DNA of 64,000 nucleotides, from positions 3,100,001-3,164,000 of the forward strand of contig NZ_JAKZBV010000001.1 in the NCBI RefSeq assembly GCF_022539255.1, read 5' to 3'. Numbering within the stretch: the first letter of the stretch is position 1; every line of letters starts with the position of its first letter. The stretch comes from Sinomonas terrae (GTDB taxonomy: Bacteria > Actinomycetota > Actinomycetes > Actinomycetales > Micrococcaceae). The notes below the pieces were generated by a model. It searched no databases and was not told where the DNA came from. It saw nothing but the letters and a program-made list of their open reading frames with translations. Shown here piece by piece: positions 8,676 to 18,763 of this stretch. Position numbers and translations under genes: made by a program.

Positions 8676-9656
8676 CTATCGCAGTCCGGCGAAGAGATCC
8701 TCCTCGGTCTGGCCATCCTTGGGGTAGCCGACGGAGGAGGAAATGAGGGAGTAGTCCTCCCACGGCCACAGGCGCTGCCGCAGCTCGAGCGAGACCGCGA
8801 AGAAGGAGCCGTTGGGGTCCACCTGCGATGCGTGGGCGGCGAGCGCACGGTCGCGGATCTCGAAGTACTTGCCGCATTCGACCTGGGTCGTCACAGGGTG
8901 CCGGGCCGCCCACGGGTGGTGCCCTTCGGCGTCGTCCTCTGTTGCAGAGGCGACCCAGCGCGCGTAGGGCGATTCGAGTCCCGCCTCGAGCAGGGCGCGG
9001 TGGAAGGTCTCGTACTTGCGGGCATTGAACGGCACGTCGTAGTAGAGCTTCGACGGCGCCCAGGGCTCCCCCGCATCGGGGTACTCCTCTGCGAGCGGGG
9101 CTGCGCGGAAGGCCTCGACAGCGACGCGGTGGGCCATGATGTGGTCCGGGTGCGGGTAGCCGCCGTTCTCGTCGTAGGAGACGACGACGTGGGGCCGGAA
9201 CTCGCGCACGAGTCGGACGAGCGGCGCTGCCGCCTGATGCAACGGAAACGTCGCGAACGCGCCCCACGGCAGCGGCGGCAGCGGATCACCCTCGGGCAGG
9301 CCCGAGTCAGTGAACCCGAGCCACCGGTGCTGCATGCCGATGATGCGCTGGGCCTCGGCCATCTCGAGCCGCCGGACGCCGCCCATGTCCCTGTCTGCGT
9401 GGGCGTAGCCGAGCAGCGCCGGGTTCTGGATGTCTCCCCGTGAGCCGTCCGTGCAGCTCACCACCATGACTTCGTGACCTTCGGCGAGGTACTTGGCCAT
9501 CATGGGCGCACCCTTGCTCGACTCGTCGTCTGGATGGGCGTGGACGGCGAGGAGGCGGAGGGCGCCGTCATGGTTCGCAGGGCGGAGCGCGTCGTTGTTC
9601 GCAGGGCGGAGCGCGTCGTTGTTCGCAGGGCGGAGCGCGTCGTTGTTCGCAGACAC
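8676..9656 (-). CDS. mca: Mycothiol S-conjugate amidase
   Basis: A 326-residue LmbE-like metal-dependent deacetylase that cleaves mycothiol S-conjugates to release a mercapturic acid, a detoxification step specific to mycothiol-making actinobacteria. The zinc motif AVHAHPDDESSKGA is near the N-terminus, and the SYDENGGYPHPDHIMAH block supplies further ligands. GTG 9656 was chosen because AGGAGA sits just upstream and the longer frame would run through the divergent DUF4307 gene. The N-terminus carries a tandem peptide repeat (ANNDALRP) encoded by 24-bp DNA repeats, absent from a typical Mca. Confidence 0.92.
   Translation of the reverse strand: MSANNDALRPANNDALRPANNDALRPANHDGALRLLAVHAHPDDESSKGAPMMAKYLAEGHEVMVVSCTDGSRGDIQNPALLGYAHADRDMGGVRRLEMAEAQRIIGMQHRWLGFTDSGLPEGDPLPPLPWGAFATFPLHQAAAPLVRLVREFRPHVVVSYDENGGYPHPDHIMAHRVAVEAFRAAPLAEEYPDAGEPWAPSKLYYDVPFNARKYETFHRALLEAGLESPYARWVASATEDDAEGHHPWAARHPVTTQVECGKYFEIRDRALAAHASQVDPNGSFFAVSLELRQRLWPWEDYSLISSSVGYPKDGQTEEDLFAGLR
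9572..9651 (+). repeat. 24-bp tandem repeat, about three copies
   Basis: A 24-bp unit containing cgcgtcgttgttcgcagggc is repeated head to tail about three times, ending in a partial copy. Its length is a multiple of three, so it encodes the repeated octapeptide ANNDALRP at the N-terminus of Mca on the minus strand. It lies within 100 bases of the short divergent mca/DUF4307 intergenic space. Confidence 0.9.
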
Positions 9657-9674
9657 GTCTCCTAGAATAGTCAG

Positions 9675-10130
9675 GTGACCCAAAGCCCCGGAGCAGCAGC
9701 CGACTCGCGATACGCCCAGCGTGGCAGCGCAAGGTACGGCGACCGCTACGGTGTGCCCCGGCGCAAGATGTCCCGGCGCGCCGGCCTGATCCTCTCTGCT
9801 GCGGTGCTGGTCGTCGTCGTCATCGGGGTGGCCCTGTTCGCGTGGAGCGGAAATAGTGCGACCGTCTCCTTCAAGGACGTGAGCTTCACCACCCCGGATG
9901 CTGGGCACGCGACGGAGGACATCCAGGTCACCAAGGACGCCTCCCAGACGGCGTACTGCACGGTGAAGGCGCAGGACAGTTCGTTCGGTGTCGTCGGCTG
10001 GAAACAGCTGGAATTCGGGCCGGTAGCGGGCGCTTCGGGCCAGACGACGCAACAGGCGCACGTCGTGCTCCGCACCCAGACTGAGGCTGTCTCAGTATCG
10101 ATCGATTCGTGCTGGATCGCGGGAACCTGA
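9675..10130 (+). CDS. DUF4307 membrane-anchored protein
   Basis: A 151-residue protein with a basic cytoplasmic N-terminus, one transmembrane helix (AGLILSAAVLVVVVIGVALFA, about residues 36-56) and an extracytoplasmic beta-rich domain ending SVSIDSCWIAGT, characteristic of DUF4307. Function is unknown, but the family is commonly found divergent from mca, as here with only 18 bases between start codons. GTG 9675 has no obvious ribosome binding site, so the transcript may be leaderless (inference). Confidence 0.85.
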   Translation: MTQSPGAAADSRYAQRGSARYGDRYGVPRRKMSRRAGLILSAAVLVVVVIGVALFAWSGNSATVSFKDVSFTTPDAGHATEDIQVTKDASQTAYCTVKAQDSSFGVVGWKQLEFGPVAGASGQTTQQAHVVLRTQTEAVSVSIDSCWIAGT

Positions 10131-10347
10131 CGCGCTCGCACCTCGTTCAAGCAAATAGCGAGGATGTGACACGCACCTCAGTCCAGCTTGGGATCGCCTG
10201 ACGTGATCACTACAATGGACTAATACCAGTGCCCCGTCGGTGGCAGCAGGCGGACCGGGTTTGCACCCGGGATCGCGGCAGCACTCCGGCGGGGTCTTTG
10301 CATGGAAGGCCGTGCAGGAACGTGCACGGATATATTGAGGAGACGAG

Positions 10348-10839
10348 ATGACCACCACCCACCATGGCGGGGCCTGGCTCACACAGGAGGCGTACGACCG
10401 CCTGAAGGCCGAGCTTGACCACCTCTCAGGTGCCGGCCGTCACGAGATCGTCGAGAGGATCGAGGCGGCCCGCCAGGAGGGCGACCTCAAGGAGAACGGC
10501 GGCTACCACGCGGCCAAGGAGGAGCAGGGTAAGATCGAGGCCCGCATCCGCCAGCTGCAGGAACTCCTCCGCAATGCCCAAGTAGGCGAGAAGCCCGCTG
10601 ACGACGGCGTCGTCGAACCGGGGATGCTCGTCGCTGCGAAGATCGCGGGTGAGGAGGAGCGCTTCCTGCTCGGCTCACGCGAAATCGCGGGCGACGCCGA
10701 GATCGACGTCTTCAGCGAGAAGTCGCCGCTCGGCGCGGCCATCATCGGCCACAAGCAGGGCGAGAAGCTCTCTTACACGGCGCCGAACGGCAAGGAGATC
10801 CAGGTCGAGATCATCTCGGCTACCCCTTACGCGGGCTGA
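10348..10839 (+). CDS. greA: Transcription elongation factor GreA
   Basis: A 163-residue GreA that rescues backtracked RNA polymerase by stimulating transcript cleavage. It has the N-terminal coiled coil with the acidic tip (RQEGDLKENGGYHAAKEEQG; D and E at the tip are the catalytic pair in the family) and a C-terminal FKBP-like domain with SPLGAAIIGHKQGEKLSYTAPNG. ATG 10348 follows GAGGAGA. The gene is monocistronic, ending before a strong bidirectional hairpin shared with ilvA on the other strand. Confidence 0.95.
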   Translation: MTTTHHGGAWLTQEAYDRLKAELDHLSGAGRHEIVERIEAARQEGDLKENGGYHAAKEEQGKIEARIRQLQELLRNAQVGEKPADDGVVEPGMLVAAKIAGEEERFLLGSREIAGDAEIDVFSEKSPLGAAIIGHKQGEKLSYTAPNGKEIQVEIISATPYAG

Positions 10840-10890
10840 TCATCTGGGCTCGCCCTCAGCGCTGCGCGTAGGGCGATAGCTCCCAGAGCG

Positions 10891-10934
10891 ACGACGGCGG
10901 CGCCGCCCCTCATGGGGTGCGGCGCCGCCGTCGT
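10891..10934. terminator. Bidirectional hairpin terminator, greA/ilvA
   Basis: A perfect 16-bp stem (10891-10906 acgacggcggcgccgc pairing with 10919-10934) and a 12-base loop stand between convergent greA and ilvA. The stem is very GC rich and no long T tract follows in the plus direction, so it may act in both directions or mainly block read-through. Confidence 0.75.
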
Positions 10935-11002
10935 GTTGCCGTCTGTACTGTCTCTGCTGCCTCTGCTACCTGTGCTGCCTGTGCTGCCTGTGCTGGGGCG
11001 AG

Positions 11003-12256
11003 CTAGACGTGCATCACGATCGGCTGGAAGCCCTCTGCCCGCAGTGCCTCGAGGACCTGCTCCGAGTGCTGGTGGCCCTTGGTCTCCATGTCGATCGTGA
11101 TCGCGACGTCGCCCATGGCGATCGAGCCACCGACCCTCGTGTGGTCGACACCGGTGACGTTCGCGTCGTTCTCCGCGATGATGCGCGAGATGGTGGCGAG
11201 CGATCCCGGGCGGTCGTCGAGCATCATGCGCACCGTCAGGAACCGTCCGGCAGCTGAGAGGCCGCGCTGGATGACCTTGAGCATGAGCATCGGATCGATG
11301 TTGCCGCCCGAGAGGATGACGGCGGTCTTCTTGGCGTCGATGCCGAGTTCAGCGAGCTTCCCGTCCATGAGCGCGGCGACGCCGACCGCCCCCGCGGGCT
11401 CCACGACGAGCTTCGCGCGTTCGAGGAGGAAGATGAGTGCCCGGGCGAGCGAATCCTCGCTCACGGTCACGACATCGTCGACGAGTTCCCGGATGATGCT
11501 GAACGGGATCTGGCCGGGGAGGCCGACCGCGATGCCGTCCGCCATAGTCGCCACCTTCGGGAGGGGGACGACGGCGTCCGCGGCGAGCGACGGCGGGTAC
11601 GCTGCGGCGTTCTCCGCCTGCACGCCGATCACCCGGATCTCGCGTCCGAGCTGGGCGGCCCTCGCCTTGACGGCGACGGCGACACCCGCGAGCAGACCGC
11701 CGCCGCCCACGCCCATGAGGATCGTGTCGACATCGGGGATCTGCTCGAGGATCTCAAGCCCCACTGTCCCCTGCCCGGCGACCACATCGGCGTTGTCGAA
11801 CGGGTGCACGAACACGGCCCCGGTTTCCTCGGCATAGCGTTTGGCCTCGGCGAGCGCCTCGTCGACGTTGTGCCCGTGGAGGATGACTTCGGCTCCGTGG
11901 CTTCGGGTCGCCTGGAGCTTGGGGAGCGCGACGCCAAGCGGCATGTAGATGCGCGCCTTGATGCCGAGGCGTTTGGCGGCCACCGCAACGCCTTGGGCGT
12001 GGTTTCCGGCCGACGCCGCGACAACCCCGAGCGCGCGCTCCTCGGCGCTGAGGCGGGCCATGCGCACGTACGCGCCGCGGACCTTGAACGAACCGGCCCG
12101 CTGGAGGTTCTCGCACTTGAAGAAGACCTCGGACCCCGTCACCTGAGCCAACGCTCTCGACGTCTCGATCGGCGTCCTCACAATAATGCCCTCGAGCAGC
12201 TCCTGCGCAGCAAGGACATCGTCCAGCGTCACAGCGAGGGTCGAGAGCACATTCAT
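11003..12256 (-). CDS. ilvA: Threonine ammonia-lyase (threonine dehydratase) with ACT domain
   Basis: A 417-residue PLP enzyme that deaminates threonine to 2-oxobutanoate, the first step toward isoleucine. The PLP lysine lies in NLQRAGSFKVRGA (K58), and a glycine-rich phosphate loop GVGGGGLLAGVA follows. The C-terminus holds one ACT domain (FLTVRMMLDDRPGSLATISR), so this is the single-ACT short form. Whether it is feedback-inhibited by isoleucine cannot be told from sequence. It lies 11 bases from the AI-2E transporter gene on the same strand and probably shares its transcript. Confidence 0.92.
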   Translation of the reverse strand: MNVLSTLAVTLDDVLAAQELLEGIIVRTPIETSRALAQVTGSEVFFKCENLQRAGSFKVRGAYVRMARLSAEERALGVVAASAGNHAQGVAVAAKRLGIKARIYMPLGVALPKLQATRSHGAEVILHGHNVDEALAEAKRYAEETGAVFVHPFDNADVVAGQGTVGLEILEQIPDVDTILMGVGGGGLLAGVAVAVKARAAQLGREIRVIGVQAENAAAYPPSLAADAVVPLPKVATMADGIAVGLPGQIPFSIIRELVDDVVTVSEDSLARALIFLLERAKLVVEPAGAVGVAALMDGKLAELGIDAKKTAVILSGGNIDPMLMLKVIQRGLSAAGRFLTVRMMLDDRPGSLATISRIIAENDANVTGVDHTRVGGSIAMGDVAITIDMETKGHQHSEQVLEALRAEGFQPIVMHV

Positions 12257-12267
12257 CGGGCTAGCTC

Positions 12268-13488
12268 CTATGAGGTTTCGGAGGATTCTGCGGCGCCGCC
12301 GCCCTCGGAGACGGGCTCCGGGCGAGCTAGCACCCTATCAGTTTCCCATGATCGTGACGAGATGAAGCGAACGGCGGAGTTTGCGACGGCGAGGGTGGGC
12401 ACCGCGAAGAGGGCACCAGGGATGCCTACGAGGTAGGAGCCGGCGGCAACGCTGAGGACGACCGCGACCGGGTGGAGGGCGACGGCGCGTCCCATGACGA
12501 GCGGCTGCAGCACGTGGCTCTCGAGCTGCTGGACGAGGATGACGACCGCGAGCATGATGACCGCGTTGACGAGGCCGTTGGCGACGAGGGCGAGCAGGAC
12601 GGCGACGGCGCCGCTCACAAGGGCGCCGACCACCGGGACGAAGGACGAGACGAAGACGAGGATCCCGAGCGGAAGCGCGAGCGGGACCCCGAGGATCGCG
12701 GCACCCACGCCGATGCCGACGGCGTCGACCGCCGCGACGAGCACCTGGACCCGGACGTAGCTCACGAGCGAGACCCAGCCCGCCCGTCCGGCGCCGTCCG
12801 TGGCGGCTCGGGCAGCCCTCGGAAGGAGCCCCACGAGGAACCGCCAGATCCGCTCCCCTTCAAGCAGGAAGAAGATCAGAACGAAGAGCGCGATGAGCGC
12901 ACCCGTGATGATGTGTCCCGCCGAGCTCCCCACGCTGATGGCCCCGCTGAGCAGTCCGCTCTGGTTGTTCTGCAGCATGTTCTGGGCGTTGTCGATATAG
13001 GTGTGGAGTTGCGAGGCCGTGATCTGGAGCGGGCCCTCCGCGAGCCACTTCTGCACCTCGCTGAGGCCGGCGAGCGCTTGATCCCAAAGCTGGGCGAGAC
13101 CCGCGGTGAGCTGCCGTCCCACCAACGTCAGGAGACCGGCGACCAGGCCGATGAAGCCCAGCTCCGTGATGGCCACTGCGAGACCGCGCGGGACGCGTGC
13201 GCGCCGGAGCCATGCGACAACGGGGCTGAGGAGGCCAGCGAGCAACGCGGCCACGAGGACGGGAATCACGAGGAAGCTCAGGTGGGCAAGCCCCCAGAGG
13301 ACAGCGCTGAGGACGGCCATGATGATCGCGAGGCGCCACGACCACGCGGCGGCGATGCGCAGCGCGAACGGCAGGTCGGCGTCAGTTACACGGCGGTCGG
13401 AAGACGGGCGAGGAGCAGAGGCTTGCGGGCCGGCGGGAAGCGCGGAGCGGTCGGGGGCGTCGGTCCGGGGTGCGTCGGAGGCGTCCAT
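12268..13488 (-). CDS. AI-2E family transporter (PerM-like permease)
   Basis: A 406-residue polytopic membrane protein with about eight hydrophobic helices. It follows the AI-2 exporter (AI-2E/PerM) family plan: paired N-terminal helices (LSFLVIPVLVAALLAGLLSPV), a soluble helical insert (residues about 130-190), then a C-terminal bundle with GVPLALPLGILVFVSSFVPVVG and HPVAVVLSVAAGSYLVGIPGA. Family members export autoinducer-2 or, in some cases, act as sodium/proton antiporters; the substrate here is not known. Both ends are charged and low in complexity. Confidence 0.88.
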   Translation of the reverse strand: MDASDAPRTDAPDRSALPAGPQASAPRPSSDRRVTDADLPFALRIAAAWSWRLAIIMAVLSAVLWGLAHLSFLVIPVLVAALLAGLLSPVVAWLRRARVPRGLAVAITELGFIGLVAGLLTLVGRQLTAGLAQLWDQALAGLSEVQKWLAEGPLQITASQLHTYIDNAQNMLQNNQSGLLSGAISVGSSAGHIITGALIALFVLIFFLLEGERIWRFLVGLLPRAARAATDGAGRAGWVSLVSYVRVQVLVAAVDAVGIGVGAAILGVPLALPLGILVFVSSFVPVVGALVSGAVAVLLALVANGLVNAVIMLAVVILVQQLESHVLQPLVMGRAVALHPVAVVLSVAAGSYLVGIPGALFAVPTLAVANSAVRFISSRSWETDRVLARPEPVSEGGGAAESSETS

Positions 13489-13514
13489 CGGTCCATCCTG
13501 TCATCCCGCCCGCG

Positions 13515-14447
13515 TCAGAGCGCGGCTCCGATGCCCCATTCCATGGCCGTTCCCTCCCCCGGGGCGAGCCAGCCCAGGTCTTCGCCGCTGTTGAATGCGT
13601 TGGCTGGCCCGGTCTGTGGCTCAAGGGCGACTGCTATGTCCCGGCCAGGGTAGCGGCGCGTCACGAACACGTGCGTGTAGCGGCAGCGATTGTCCTGCCA
13701 GAGCCAGACCGACCTGCCGTTCGGCGCGGTGAGCGTCGCGCGGGCTACCCCTTCCTCGAAGGTGAGGCCGGTGTAGGCCGAGTCGAGGTCAAGGTTGCCG
13801 ACCCGCCGGCCCCCGGAAAGGTCCCACTCCCCCTCGGCTGGCGTCGTAGACCGTGGAATCTGCCGCTCGTCCGGTACAAGCCGTCGTTCGCCCCTCACCG
13901 TGAGCGTGAGTTCGCCGGTCTCGACGTCCCCGAGTCGCAGAAAGGGGTGCGCGCCGAGCACGAAAGGCGCGGGCCGCTCCGAGTCGTTGGCGAGCGACTG
14001 GCGCACGTGGAGGCTCCCGTCGTCGTCAATTCGGTACTCGACGCGGTGCCTGACCAGGAAGGGGTAGCCGTGCTGCGGGAAGACGGTGCCCTCGAGTACC
14101 ACGCGGGTGTCTTCGTGCTCGAGCAGCTCGTAGCCGGTGTTGCGGAGCAGTCCGTGGCTCGCGTTGTTCTTCGACGGCTCGGTGATGTCGAGCTGCTGGA
14201 CCTCGCCGTCGAGCGTCCAGCGTCCGTCCTCGATGCGATTCGCCCAGGGTGCAAGCGTGATCCCGGCGGCGCCCGGAGGGATTTGGGCGTCCGAATAGGT
14301 CTCCGTGAGCTGCACGCCGTCGATCTCGAAGGAGCGCAGCCCGGCGGCGAGCTCGGTGACGACGGCGGTACTTCCACCTCGTGAGATGCGGTACTGGCGG
14401 CCTGTGGCGGCCGCGCGGCGGGTGGCGAAAGGAGTCGGGGCGCTCAT
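13515..14447 (-). CDS. Aldose 1-epimerase family protein
   Basis: A 310-residue protein of the galactose-mutarotase beta-sandwich fold. It should convert the alpha and beta anomers of galactose or a related hexose before phosphorylation. Visible marks include the central NNASHGLLRN histidine block (family catalytic His), a second histidine in PFVLGAHPFLRLGD, and the late glutamate region VALEPQTGPANAFNSGEDL. It is divergent from the galactose regulator-galT-galK operon, which strongly supports a galactose role. Confidence 0.87.
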   Translation of the reverse strand: MSAPTPFATRRAAATGRQYRISRGGSTAVVTELAAGLRSFEIDGVQLTETYSDAQIPPGAAGITLAPWANRIEDGRWTLDGEVQQLDITEPSKNNASHGLLRNTGYELLEHEDTRVVLEGTVFPQHGYPFLVRHRVEYRIDDDGSLHVRQSLANDSERPAPFVLGAHPFLRLGDVETGELTLTVRGERRLVPDERQIPRSTTPAEGEWDLSGGRRVGNLDLDSAYTGLTFEEGVARATLTAPNGRSVWLWQDNRCRYTHVFVTRRYPGRDIAVALEPQTGPANAFNSGEDLGWLAPGEGTAMEWGIGAAL

Positions 14448-14535
14448 GGTTCCTCACGTTAGCGCTCTCGGGCCAGGTCCAACCCAGCTATGGGTCAGGT
14501 TGGTCCGAATTGGCCCTTCCCTTCCGGCAGCAGAA

Positions 14536-14570
14536 ATGTTATCTTTTGTTAGAAAACTTTTGTTGCTGTT
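14536..14570. promoter_or_regulatory. Candidate regulator operator in the galactose divergent region
   Basis: An AT-rich patch in otherwise high-GC DNA holds two identical octamers, cttttgtt, at 14543-14550 and 14557-14564, spaced 14 bases start to start, followed by another tgttgctgtt. It lies between the divergent aldose epimerase and DeoR-type regulator genes. DeoR/GlpR proteins often bind repeated half-sites near their own genes, so this is a plausible autoregulatory operator (inference). Confidence 0.45.
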
Positions 14571-14639
14571 ACCTCGTTCCTGGGACCTCTCGGGCGTCCT
14601 TCGGGGATCAACGAGCAGCTTGGCAAAGAGGGGGCGACC

Positions 14640-15422
14640 GTGCTGGCAGCAGAGCGCCATGCGCGCATTGTGGCGGAGCTCGAAAAGCGCGAGGCGGTCC
14701 GGGTCGCGGAGCTCGCGAGCTCACTTTCGGTCTCGGAAATGACCATCCGGCGGGACATCGAGCAGCTCGAGAACCTCGGGCTCGCGCGGCGGGTTCATGG
14801 CGGCGCAGCACGCGTTGTGGACTTCGCGTTCGCCGAGCCAGGCTTCGAGGTCAAGTTCGGGCATCACGCCGATACGAAATCGGCCATCGCGCGGGAGGCA
14901 GCGGCCCTGGTCAAGCCGGGCTCGACGCTGTTCGTCACAGCGGGCACGACGACGTTTGCGCTCGCCAAACTCCTCCCGACCATTCCCGACCTGACAGTCG
15001 CGACGAACTCGATCAAGGTGGCCGAGGCCCTCGGGCACTCCGTCCGCACGATCCTCACGGGGGGCGAGCGCACGCCGTCCGAGGCCCTCGTCGGCCCCCT
15101 TGCCACTGCTTCGCTCACTCAGCTCCACGTGGAATTGTGCTTCATGGGGGTCCACGGCCTGCACCCCCGAGGCGGCCTTACGACCCCGAACCTCCTCGAG
15201 GCTGAAACGAACAGGGCCGCCGCCGACGCCGCGGCGCGACTCGTCGTCCTCGCGGACAGCACAAAGTACGGGCTTCTGAGCCTGGCGCAGATCGCGCCGC
15301 TTGAACGCGCCGACACGCTCATCTCGGACACGGGGCTCTCCGACGTTGCTCGCCGCGAGCTCGACGACCGCATCCCCCACGTCATCCTTGCCGACACCTC
15401 CACCATTGGGAGCCATGCATGA
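14640..15422 (+). CDS. DeoR/GlpR family transcriptional regulator of galactose genes
   Basis: A 260-residue repressor. The N-terminal winged helix-turn-helix (AERHARIVAELEKREAVRV followed by LSVSEMTIRRDIEQLE) matches the DeoR signature, and the C-terminal half is a DeoRC sugar-phosphate sensor with TAGTTTFALAKLLP and ADSTKYG. GTG 14640 follows the purine-rich AAAGAGGGGG. Its stop overlaps the galT start (ATGA), so it is the first gene of the galT-galK operon and most likely responds to a galactose phosphate (inference). Confidence 0.9.
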   Translation: MLAAERHARIVAELEKREAVRVAELASSLSVSEMTIRRDIEQLENLGLARRVHGGAARVVDFAFAEPGFEVKFGHHADTKSAIAREAAALVKPGSTLFVTAGTTTFALAKLLPTIPDLTVATNSIKVAEALGHSVRTILTGGERTPSEALVGPLATASLTQLHVELCFMGVHGLHPRGGLTTPNLLEAETNRAAADAAARLVVLADSTKYGLLSLAQIAPLERADTLISDTGLSDVARRELDDRIPHVILADTSTIGSHA

Positions 15423-16536
15423 CCACAGCCGCCGGCCTCTCCCCCGTCACGCGAAGCACTCTTGCCGACGGACGCGAACTCATCTACTTCGACGATCCCG
15501 GGACTCCCCGACGCGCGCCCGTCCGCGACGCCCGTGACCTCCCGCCCCGCCCTGAGCCCGGCGAACTCCGCTATGACGCACTCAGCGGCGAGTGGGTCGC
15601 CGTCGCTGCCCACCGCCAGTCACGGACCCACCTCCCGCCCCCCGATGCCTGCCCGCTGTGCCCCAGCACGCCGTCGTTCGCTTCGGAGCTCCCCGACCCG
15701 GACTACAACGTCGTCGTGTTCGAGAACCGCTTCCCGTCGCTCGGGCCCGCGCTCGCGGAACTGCCCTCCGCCCTGCCGTGGGGAGAGACCGTACCCGCGG
15801 TCGGCAGGTGCGAGGTCGTGTCTTTCACGCCGGAGCATCACGGCTCTTTTGCCCGGCTCCCCTACTCGCGGGCCCGGACGGTCGTCGAGGCTTGGGCCCA
15901 CCGGACCGCCGAGCTCAGCGCACTCCCGGGGATCCGGCAGGTGTTCCCGTTCGAAAACCGCGGCGCGCAGATCGGCGTCACCCTGCACCACCCCCATGGC
16001 CAGATCTACGCGTACCCGTATCTCACCCCTCGCGGCGCCCAGCTCGCCGAGGCGGCGCGCCGGCATTTCGACGCGACCGACAGGACGCAGACGCTGCTCG
16101 GGTCCCTGCTCGACCGCGAGCGGTCCGACGGAGCACGCATGATCCTCGAGGGCGAGCATTTCAGCGCCTACGTTCCATTCGCGGCCCGGTGGCCGATCGA
16201 GGTGCACCTCGTGCCGCACCGGCACGTCGCAGACTTCGCCGGCTTGACGGGCGAGGAGAAGGACGAGTTGACGGACCTGTATCTCCGGCTCCTCGGCGGC
16301 GTCGACGCGCTGTACGAGACCCCAACCCCCTACATCGCCGCCTGGTTCCAAGCACCGATCGACCCCGTGCTCGGCCCTCCCTCGCGGTTCCATCTCCAAC
16401 TCACCTCGCCGCGGCGCGCGGCGGACAAGCTCAAGTACCTCGCCGGATCGGAGGCAGCCATGGGCGCATTCATCAACGACACTCGGGCCGAAGACGTCGC
16501 TGCCAGCCTCCGCGATGCGGTTTCGGAGGCGCGCCA

Positions 16537-16540
<4 letters not shown>
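15419..16540 (+). CDS. galT: Galactose-1-phosphate uridylyltransferase
   Basis: A 373-residue Leloir-pathway enzyme that exchanges UMP between UDP-glucose and galactose 1-phosphate. The active-site HxHxH-type motif appears as LHHPHGQIYAYPYL, with the nucleophilic histidine in HPHGQ. Zinc-type ligands are suggested by DACPLCPSTP, and further family blocks are FENRFPSLGP and PIEVHLVPHRH. Start and stop codons overlap those of the regulator and galK by ATGA, giving a translationally coupled three-gene operon. Confidence 0.93.
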
Positions 16541-17712
<1,172 letters not shown>

Positions 17713-17755
17713 GTCAGAGACAAGGCTCGATCAGAGACAACGCTGGAGACGGAAG

Positions 17756-17785
17756 AGGCGGCCCCGGAAGGTACCGGGGCCGCCT
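17756..17785. terminator. Hairpin terminator after galK
   Basis: A 12-bp perfect stem (aggcggccccgg pairing with ccggggccgcct) and a six-base loop aaggta, lying between convergent galK and the Bax inhibitor-1 gene. The short flank gcttctgcc is not a strong T tract. Confidence 0.8.
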
Positions 17786-17823
17786 GCTTCTGCCAGCTCT
17801 GTCAGCAGATTGCTCCGGCTCGG

Positions 17824-18660
17824 CTAATCGTTGCTGTTCACGATCGCGAGCACGCGCAGGATCTCGGTGTACAGCCACACGAGCGTCACGGTGAGGCCGA
17901 ACGCGGCCGTCCAAGCGACGCGCCTCGGGGCTCCAGCCCTGACCGCCTGCTCGATGCTGTTGAAATCGAAGATGAGCGAGATCGCCGCGAGGACAACCGC
18001 GAGGAGCCCGATCACGACTCCGAGCGGGATGCCGAACACCGTGATCCCTCGGAGGCCCCATGGATTCTGAACGACGCCGAACAGCATCAGGAACAGGTTC
18101 ACAACGCTGAAGGCGAGGTAGCCCACGACCGCGATGAGGAAGAACTTCGCGAGGCCCGGAGTCGCGCGGACTTTACCGCTGCGGTAGAGGAACAGGGTGA
18201 CGCCAGCGACGGCGAACGTGCCGAGCACGGCCTGCAGGCCGATCCCCGGAGCCACGCGGTCGAGCAGCAGGGTCAGGCCACCGAGGAAGAGTCCCTCGAG
18301 AGCGGCGTAGGCGAGGACGAGTGCCGGAGACGGCTCGCGCTTGAAGGAATTGACGAGCCCGAGGACAAAGCCGCCGAGCGCGCCCACGAGCGTGAGACCG
18401 AGGGCGCCGGCGGGCGGGACCGAGAGCGTGATGACTGCGCCGACCACGACGGCACCGAGGCATACGAGCGTCTTGACGATGACGTCGTCGTACGTGATGC
18501 GCCCGGTCTGTGCCGGGCCGGCCGACGGCGCACGATACAGCTCGTCGAGCTGCTCGGCCGTCATCGGCGCCGCATAGGGAGACGGCTGGACAGAAGGTGC
18601 CGTCGCAACGGCACTCTTGAAGTTCTTGCCCCGGAAGACGGGGTTGCCACCAAGGGCCAT
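17824..18660 (-). CDS. Bax inhibitor-1/YccA family membrane protein
   Basis: A 278-residue protein with seven hydrophobic helices in its C-terminal 190 residues and a polar N-terminal tail of about 75 residues. It is of the actinobacterial type annotated Bax inhibitor-1/YccA, with the recognisable GNPVFRGKNF opening. Related proteins are pH-sensitive calcium leak channels or regulators of membrane proteases; the bacterial role is not established. The late DFNSIEQAVRAGAPRRVAW helix contains the acidic residue typical of the family. Divergent from the GroES-like gene. Confidence 0.88.
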   Translation of the reverse strand: MALGGNPVFRGKNFKSAVATAPSVQPSPYAAPMTAEQLDELYRAPSAGPAQTGRITYDDVIVKTLVCLGAVVVGAVITLSVPPAGALGLTLVGALGGFVLGLVNSFKREPSPALVLAYAALEGLFLGGLTLLLDRVAPGIGLQAVLGTFAVAGVTLFLYRSGKVRATPGLAKFFLIAVVGYLAFSVVNLFLMLFGVVQNPWGLRGITVFGIPLGVVIGLLAVVLAAISLIFDFNSIEQAVRAGAPRRVAWTAAFGLTVTLVWLYTEILRVLAIVNSND

Positions 18661-18763
18661 GGGTCACTCCTAGATCAGGTGCGGTGATGGAGTTGCGTTC
18701 AGAGGCTACCAAGTGCACGAGCACCTCGGTGGTAAGGTTCCCTCGCCCCACTAGACTGTCTCC

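Noticed and set aside
9572..9651. Tandem repeats as a possible CRISPR array
   Set aside because: The copies are directly adjacent without spacers and are in frame in mca; no cas genes nearby.
8676..10061. Longer version of Mca extending to 10061
   Set aside because: The extension runs antisense through the DUF4307 gene; GTG 9656 with AGGAGA upstream is convincing.
10131..10347. Possible riboswitch or attenuator upstream of greA
   Set aside because: Small inverted repeats exist (ccgggtttgcacccgg), but no pattern matching a known riboswitch class could be recognised.
10970..10996. Short gctgcctgt-type repeats downstream of the greA terminator
   Set aside because: A low-complexity 9-base repeat of three copies in a convergent intergenic space; no function inferred.
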